DNA of 64,000 nt from Mixophyes australis. Lineage: Eukaryota; Chordata; Amphibia; Anura; Limnodynastidae. Below, in pieces: positions 57,017 through 64,000 of this stretch (position 1 is its first letter; every line of letters starts with the position of its first letter). Made by a program: the position numbers and the translations under genes. Below the pieces are notes generated by a model, which saw only the letters and a list, made by a program, of their open reading frames with translations, did not search any database and had not been told where the DNA came from. The DNA lies in NCBI GenBank assembly GCA_036250195.1, contig JAVHZZ010000008.1, positions 8,794,434 through 8,858,433 on the forward strand. The letters are read 5' to 3'.

Positions 57017-57883
57017 GGGGGGAATTCAATTGGCCGCAGGTTTTTTTTCTGCCGGGTTAAAAAAATAAATATCCACGCGAGTTTTGACCCGCTGGCGTGA
57101 CCGATTTTAGCTACGGCCGCGTAAAAAATCCTGCAATTCAATTCTAAAACAGGTAACGCTGCCCCCCTGCGCGTTAATCATTGGTGCTTGCAAATTTTTT
57201 GGGGAGTGAAGGGGAGGGTTTAACACGGTCATCTATAATAAAAACAAATGCATTGGCATACATTTTATTGCATTACACAGCCTTTCTATTTTATAATATC
57301 TACATACAGTACTTTTTTAGTATATTTTTTAGTTTCCTTTTTTTTTTTTTACTATACAATCATCTATACATTGACAAAACACATTAGTACATACATATTA
57401 GTACATATAACATACATAAATATATTCATTAGTGATTAGTGTGTATATTATTTTTCTGAATTTTTTTTTTTTTATCTACTTTTTGTAAAAGAAAATCACC
57501 TTTTTCAAGTTATGCATTACTGATAAACATAATTTATCTTTTTTTTTTTTTTACATTATTACATAGTTTCAAATAGTTTTCTTATGTTTTTAATTTTTTG
57601 CACAGCCATGAGAGGCGCGAGATAAAAATGGAGATTTGACAGTTTATCGCGCCACGTCAAAAAACAATTGAATAGCTTTTAACGCGTCTCCCTCCCTCCC
57701 TATACTTTCAACGGATCTTCTACTTGTCCCCGATAGGACCTTTTGTGCAAAAAGAAAGCTGCGTTAAAAATGTAATTGAATATTGGGTAAAGTTAACCTG
57801 CTCTAAAATGAGTGAAAACCGCGTTAAAAATGACTTAAATCGGTATAAAAAAAAAACAACCTGTGGTCAATTGAATTCCCCCC
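57017..57883. mobile_element. MITE A, TA target duplication
   Basis: It is 867 bp. Perfect ends GGGGGGAATTCAATTG / CAATTGAATTCCCCCC are flanked by TA (57015-57016 and 57884-57885). It is AT-rich with scattered GCGTTAAAA motifs. No transposase is seen. A truncated relative lies at 12,614-13,200. Confidence 0.85.
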
Positions 57884-57925
57884 TAACTGTCATTTTGTCG
57901 AATCTACTAAATAGATGATAACTAG

Positions 57926-58221
57926 GGGCCTGATTCATTAAGGATCTTAACTTAAGAAACTTTTTATTTCAGTCTCAGTCCATGATCTCAGTCTGTTTTG
58001 CACATAAGTTAAATACTGGCTGTTTTTTCATGTAGCACACAAATACTTGATAGCTTATTTGTACACTGAAATTTAAAGTTGATATTTGTATGCTACATGA
58101 AAAAACAGTCAGTATTTAACTTCTGTGCAAAACAGAACACTAATTTTCACCCCTTGCATTGTAACATGGTTTTGTCCAGGAGACTGAAATAAGAAGTTAA
58201 GATCCTTAATGAATCAGGCCC
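57926..58221. mobile_element. MITE B, TAG target duplication
   Basis: It is 296 bp. Ends GGGCCTGATTCATTAAGGAT / ATCCTTAATGAATCAGGCCC are flanked by TAG (57923-57925 and 58222-58224). The element is almost wholly palindromic, with internal arms around CATGTAGCA and TGCTACATG. Confidence 0.85.
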
Positions 58222-58289
58222 TAGAATCTGATTGGTTCCTATAAGCAACATCTCCACTTTTTCAAGCCCGCGGTTTAGTAAATATACCC

Positions 58290-58796
58290 TGTGTCTTATT
58301 TGTAGTTTGTGGGTTTATCATGTTTTTCCTAAAGGTACAAAACTAGATTCACCACTCCGAGCTGCTGGTCCAATATACTAAGGGATCCGAATCGAGTACC
58401 GTAGAAATGCCAGAACTTAATTGACCTTAAGGTCCTCCTTACGTCAACCATCATGTACTAATTCTTCTACCTGTTTTGTTTCTTTTTTATTCTTTTCTGT
58501 TGGATTATTTTCAGGAGGTATACTACATGTGAGATGGTTAAGTGGGGGACTGGTAGGATTTTATAAACAGGTGGATTAACAATGACCTTTTGAAGCTATA
58601 CAGACTAGGGTGATAGTCTGATAGAACGAGGGAGATCGTTCCAGTGCTGGGGGGCAGCATGGGAGAAATCTTGGATATGGAAATGAGATGTGGTTATCAG
58701 CGGAGAGGAATGGTATTCCACCGTATACACCTCCCACACACACTTCAACCACTGGATGTGACCACATATGTATAGGGTATTTTGAATTGTTAATGC
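58290..58796. other. Intergenic stretch, nothing recognised
   Basis: No exon or repeat structure was found. Confidence 0.45.
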
Positions 58797-58804
58797 TTAT
58801 ATTC

Positions 58805-58965
58805 CATACTTGCCTACTTTCAGTGTCGCGGGGGTGGGGCAAAAATGACGCGATTCGCCAAGGGGATTGTGGGATGCGGGAGAAATGTCAGCTCTCCCGG
58901 GAGTCCGGGAGACTGACCTGAATTTCGGGAGTCTCCCGGACTTTCTGGGAGAGTTGGCAAGTATG
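58805..58965. mobile_element. hAT MITE with 8-bp TSD
   Basis: It is 161 bp with ends CATACTTGCC / GGCAAGTATG, an inner GC-rich inverted repeat (CTCCCGGGAGTCCGGGAGAC), and a perfect duplication TTATATTC (58797-58804 and 58966-58973). Confidence 0.9.
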
Positions 58966-58973
58966 TTATATTC

Positions 58974-61232
58974 ATCCTGCAAAAATAGCAGCCTTTTCTA
59001 AACAATGCCCACAATTGGTTGTAGTCCCCTAATATGATGTCATAATCATGAGCCAGCCTGGCAAATGAGCAATTCATAGGGCAAATGCTCCGTTCCAGGA
59101 ACAGCAAAACCTTGGATGATCAAAGAGAACATTTTGCATTTTTTTAAATTTTAATTCATTATCTTTAATTATGGTGATTTATATTTCAGATTTCACATGT
59201 ACGGTGGTTGTGTCCTTCTCTTGATTGTTGAAATAAAGGGAGGAAGTAGGAACAAAACTCTGGTGTATACAAGTAAAAGAAACACAATTATTTCCCTAGT
59301 TCATCTTTTAACATTAAATACAACATTAATTACCCCAAATGACAGTTGCCTGGGGAACAGTATTTTAACCTCTTTGCTCCCAGGAGAACCATTGGCCAGT
59401 AAGAGGCGTAACACCCAAGAAAGACAGAACTGTTTATCATGTCAAAGTGGACATAATCTCTCTGGTGCCCGGAGGCAAGGCCCGCGCTGTGTATTCCAGG
59501 ATCGTTACAACTGAAGTGTTTAAGAGAGTTATGGACTTTGCCAGGGGCAAAAATGGCAGATTGCAGAGTTATATCCACTGTCTAAAAGAATAGAACAAAA
59601 AAACAAACAAACATGTAAGGCACCAAAATACAATAGCACAACTTTATTTAAATTGTGCACTCAAAACATCACAATCAGCACTAATGATATAAATTTATTT
59701 TATACTGGTAAACAAGCACCGTCACTGTAAAACGATGACTATAAACGTATTGCAGCTCAATTGCACAAGTAACAATCGCGATTGTCATTAAGGCACAAAC
59801 TGAAAAATTAAAGAATCTTCACATCAGCAAATATGTCAATTGTTGGCTTTAAATGGGTTACAAAGTAGCAGCTTGGAAAAAGAAAAATTGTTAAAAGCCC
59901 CCTGACCGCTAACATTAGCTTCTTCCTGACGGATGTCACTGAGTTTGTCCCCGCTGTTAATGCGGAAAAGAAAAGGTCAGCGTCGGCTGAAAATAAATGT
60001 AGCAGCGTTTTTCTATACCTTAATTAAATGCCAAAATTTATCTATATTAACAACAAAACGGAGATATTTATTGATCTGCACCAGGGCGGGTAACTTGACA
60101 AATGACAGGAGCAATTTCCATAATGTTGTACACGTGTTAAAGTTTGTAATGAGAAGAATACTCTATTAACATTAAATCTGAAATGAAAGGGACATTTTAT
60201 AATAGAAACTGATGCCCTGAAGCGATGTATTTTGGTGCCCCCCCCCCTCTATGTCACGAAACTGCTTGAGCTGTGTACAGATGGGTCCTTGATAGTCCTA
60301 CAGCTGTTCACCTAATTGTCCATTAAGTGTTCAATTGATTCCTTGATTCAGAGTACATGTGTCTTTCAACTCCAGCCCCATTGGTTTGAAGCCTGGAGAT
60401 GCAGTCTTTGCAGAGAGACAGCTTGTAACGTTAGACTGTGGCCTGCCACTTTCAATTGTTTTCTAAGCCACAGCTTTTGGCTCAAAGGTTCTTAAATTGT
60501 AATACATTCTGGGTTTTAGTCTGTAAACTTCTTGCATCAATCAGCTGAGACTACAGTATGCAGAGATTGCTTTAATTCCTGACTAACCACGTTCAGATTG
60601 CACCTGGTTGATAAAAAGCCCTGTGTTTATATCACGATAACAAGCGATTAGTCTTTTCAGGCCATATGTTGTGTTTCTGTGCCTGTTTTGTGCGTTACAC
60701 AGCGCACCTCTCACACAGATATGTTTTCCTCCTGACTTACACATTTGCGATTAATAATTTTTTTAAGTCGGATGATCTGGGAATCCAAATTGTGCCACTC
60801 ACAGATTAAAGATCATCTTCTTTTAAGCTGTAGATGGAAAAAGATAAGATGCATATCTTACAAGCCTCTCATAAATCTTCCCAGAAACAAATAGGCTTCG
60901 CATAAGACCGCAAGACGTCTCTGGGATAAGATTTATGAGACTGGAATGTCCACACTGCAGTTTTGTCGTTTGTTACAGAACAATGACGCATTGAACCCCC
61001 AAAAAGGGCCATTGAAATAGACACAGGATGGGTTATGAAAGTACAAATGTGGAAGTTTAAAGACTACAAAGTCAAAAGTAGAAATGGAATGTTGTACTGG
61101 AGCTGAATAGGAACATTATTAATGTTTTGTATTCATTTTTAGTTTGCATTTCTTGAAGTGCACCCGTTGCCTACTCATAGCACAGACAGTCTCCTTATAA
61201 GCTGTATATTAATGACAATGTAGTCAATCATA
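58974..61232. other. Intergenic stretch, possible conserved noncoding sequence
   Basis: No gene was recognised. An inverted repeat TCTCATAAATCTTCCCAG / CTGGGATAAGATTTATGAGA sits at 60,867-60,940 in an otherwise unique block (60,260-61,130). Confidence 0.35.
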
Positions 61233-61234
61233 TT

Positions 61235-62935
61235 TACTAGGATTCAGTGACATCACTGAGAATGCAGCCTATCCATTCAATTGGAACCAGTGACATCACT
61301 GAGAATGCAGCCTATCCAGTAACTAGGAACCAGTGACATCACTGAGAGTGCAGCCTATCCATTTACTAGGAACCAGTGACATCACTGGGAATGCAGCCTA
61401 TCCATTCACTAGGAACCAGTGACATCACTGAGAATGCAGCCTATCCAGTCACTAGGAACCAGTGACATCACTGATAGTGCAGCCTAGCCATTCACTAGGA
61501 ACCAGTGACATCACTGGAAATGCAGCCTATCCATTTACTAGGAACCAGTGACATCGCTGAGAATGCAGCCTATCCATTCACTAGGAACCAGTGACATCGC
61601 TGAGAATGCAGCCTATCCATTCACTAAGAACCAGTGCCATCACTGAGAATGCAGCCTATCCATTCTCTAGGAACCAGTGACATCGCTGAGAATGCAGCCT
61701 ATCCAGTCACTAGGAACCAGTGACATCACTGAGAATGCAGCCTATCCATTCACTAGGAACCAGTGACATCACTGGGAATGCAGCCTATCCATTCAATAGG
61801 AACCAATGACATCACTGAGAATGCAGCCTATCCAGTCACTAGGAACCAGTGACATCACTGAGAGTGCAGCCTATCCATTCACTAGGAACCAGTGACATCG
61901 CTGAGAATGTAGCCTATCCATTCTCTAGGAACCAGTGACATCGCTGAGAATGCAGCCTATCCATTCTGTAGGAACCTGTGACATCACTGAGAGTGCAGCC
62001 TATCCAGTCACTAGGAACCAGTGACATCGCAGAGAATGTAGGCTATCCATTCTCTAGGAACCAGTGACATCGCTGAGAATGCAGCCTAGCCATTCTGTAG
62101 GAACCTGTGACATCACTGAGAGTGCAGCCTATCCAGTCACTAGGAACCAGTGACATCACTGAGAATGCAGCCTATCCATTCACTAGGAACCAGTGACATC
62201 ACTGAGAGTGCAGCCTATCCATTCACTAGGAACCAGTGACATCACTGAGAATGCAGCCTATCCATTCACTAGGAACCAGTGACATCACTGAGAATGCAGC
62301 CTATCCAGTCACTAGGAACCAGTGACATCACTGAGAATGCAGCCTATCCATTCACTAGGAACCAGTGACATCACTGAGAATGCAGTTTATCCAGTCACTA
62401 GGAACCAGTGACATCTCTGAGAATGCAGCCTATCCAGTCACTAGGAACCAGTGACATCACTGAGAATGCAGCCTATCCATTCACTAGGAACCAGTGACAT
62501 CACTGGGAGTGCAGCCTATCCATTCACTAGGAAACAGTGACATCACTGAGAGTGCAGCCTATCCATACCCTAGGAACCAGTGACATCACTGAGAATGCAG
62601 CCTATCCATTCACTAGGAGCCAGTGACATCACTGAGAATGCAGCCTATCCATTCACTAGGAACCAGTGACATCACTGAGAGTGCAGCCTATCCATTCACT
62701 AGGAACCAGTGACATCACTGAGAATGCAGCCTATCCATTCACTAGGAACCAGTGACATCACTGAGAACGCAGCCTATCCAGTCACTAGGAACCAGTGACA
62801 TCACTGAGAATGCAGCCTATCCAGTCACTAGGAACCAGTGACATCACTGGGAATGCAGCCTATCCCTTCACTAGGAACCAGTGACATCACTGGGAATGCA
62901 GCCTATCCATTCACTAGGAACCAGTGACATCACTG
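61235..62935. repeat. 43-bp satellite array, about 39 units
   Basis: The unit is GGAACCAGTGACATCACTGA + GAATGCAGCCTATCCATTCA + CTA. The array is 1.7 kb with few length changes and recurrent variants (TGACATCAC vs TGACATCGC, ATCCATTCA vs ATCCAGTCA, GAGAATG vs GAGAGTG). Open frames cannot persist. It lies 14 kb downstream of ATG4C. Confidence 0.95.
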
Positions 62936-64000
62936 TTGCTCATGTTTATTGATTTAGATTGCAAATTAGCTCCCTCCATGGTCTGTAGGTGACAAGTATA
63001 CTTTAAGGAGAATAATAATAAAATATATATATTTGTTTTTATGTAAAATGCTAATTATAATCCAATTTTGCCATTTATTGAAGTCAACAACATATGCTTT
63101 TAATTATATTTAGTGGTCCTTTTATCTCTTCCTCTGTAGTATGTTGGTACATGTCCAACCCTGATAGAAAGCAATAGCAACCATGACAGCTTAAACACGT
63201 ACATAAGAGAACATGTTAGCAATTTATATTAAAAAAAATGTTTTAAATGAAAACATTACGTGAAAAATTCCATTAAAAAATCTGCTTTGTTTCCGTTTAA
63301 AGCAATAAAATATCTGTGGTATCCGGGGACGTGAGCGGAGCTTAATCATGTCACATTCTGTGGGGGGTTCCTAAGTGAGGCTGTTATGAGAGGTCTTTAA
63401 ACCACAATGGAGCAAAACAAATGAATTGGGAAGTGCTCTCAGCCATGACGGTGAGCGGGCAGCTGGACTTGGCCGATCATCAAGTAATTCATTTGTGGTT
63501 TTTCATTTAAGTGCCAGCGCGATGATGTATCTGTAATTGTGTGGAACAACAAGCTGACAATCCTGCGGCCATTTTATGACAGCTGAACGTGCGGTGTGCC
63601 GCAAAACCCAGTAACGCGGTGCATTCTCTCCCGTACGTTTAGGGCTTATTCATCTCCGCGCGCAACTTGCGGTTGAAAAAAAAAAAAAGAGAGCAGAACT
63701 TGAGCGTAATTCCGCCTATACTCAAATCCGAACGGATCTCGAGATGCGTTTCTATTTAAATTTGGGCATGGGTACGATCTGCTTAAACTTTACTTGTCAT
63801 GCGTTAACAGACACAACACAGTCGCTTCTTTGACAGCGCCGCGGAAGCTGTATAATACAATGCTTGCTGCCAAAACGGGCGCATGCGCAGTAGCTCTCTC
63901 GTGGTTTGTTGTTTTTTTTGGGGTCAGGGGGCGAAACCCCCCCCCCCCCCCCCCCGTGACAATCCTGTGTGCGCCCCTGCAGGACGGCATGCTATATTGC
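62936..64000. other. Intergenic edge, possible conserved noncoding element
   Basis: The unique block at 63,300-63,620 is rich in homeobox/MEIS-like sequence (CAAGTAATTCATTTG, TTTTATGACAGCTG) but conservation is not shown. The end (63,925-63,985) has a poly-C run followed by AATCCTGTGTGCGCCCCTG, like the end of repeat C. Confidence 0.3.

Larger units (their letters stand above)
56948..58289. mobile_element. Hairpin MITE containing two other MITEs
   Basis: The outer ends GGGTATATTTACTAAACTGC and the reverse complement of GGGTATATTTACTAAACCGC frame a palindromic element (AACCAATCAGATTCTA and its complement). It is split by MITE A (57,017-57,883) and MITE B (57,926-58,221). Without them about 180 bp remain, like the intact relative at 53,076. 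Confidence 0.85.

Noticed and set aside
61235..62935. CRISPR-like array
   Set aside because: The units are direct tandem repeats without unique spacers, in a vertebrate genome.

Overview
The window is nuclear DNA of a vertebrate, most likely a frog or toad (Anura). It has two spliced vertebrate genes with GT-AG introns, a CpG-rich promoter, and introns packed with CR1, Tc1, hAT and Harbinger-type repeats plus tRNA-derived SINEs of kinds common in amphibian genomes. There are no bacterial genes, operons or CRISPR arrays. The anuran assignment rests on repeat character and gene order, not on a database match.

Layout. (1) About 1-23,900, minus strand: the 5' part of DOCK7, exons 1-7, about 271 codons, running off the left edge inside intron 7. 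Intron 4 holds an apparently full-length CR1 retrotransposon (about 3,528-8,000) with both ORFs open, in the same orientation as DOCK7. Intron 1 (11.3 kb) holds an old MITE, several SINEs, a Tc1 element with a broken transposase and a G-rich minisatellite next to exon 1. (2) About 23,900-34,200: the divergent intergenic region, with the DOCK7 CpG-rich promoter at one end and a candidate ATG4C promoter and first exon near 29.28-29.49 kb. (3) 34,262-47,516, plus strand: the complete coding sequence of ATG4C in ten coding exons (451 residues). Its introns carry nested transposons and a 36-bp minisatellite. (4) 47.9-64 kb: gene-free intergenic DNA with SINEs, hairpin MITEs, a nest of three MITEs (56.9-58.3 kb), a 1.7 kb array of a 43-bp repeat (61.2-62.9 kb) and a few unique stretches that could be conserved noncoding elements.

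DOCK7 (a guanine nucleotide exchange factor for Rac/Cdc42) and ATG4C (an autophagy cysteine protease acting on Atg8/LC3-family proteins) are divergent neighbours in mammals too, so this is conserved vertebrate synteny. I see no functional link beyond position.

The most striking observation is at the CR1 ORF1/ORF2 junction. The last two sense codons of ORF1 form the textbook -1 frameshift heptamer T TTA AAC in the correct frame, directly followed by the ORF1 stop TAG and then a G-rich run. ORF2 lies in exactly the -1 frame and is open from the slip site to its first ATG, 61 codons later. This suggests ORF2 is made by programmed -1 frameshifting, which is testable. Other points of interest are two SINE families sharing one 3' tail, a strong-context overlapping uORF on ATG4C, TE-borne ZNF143/THAP11-like motifs, and a 43-bp satellite whose two half-units also occur in inverted arrangement 12 kb away.
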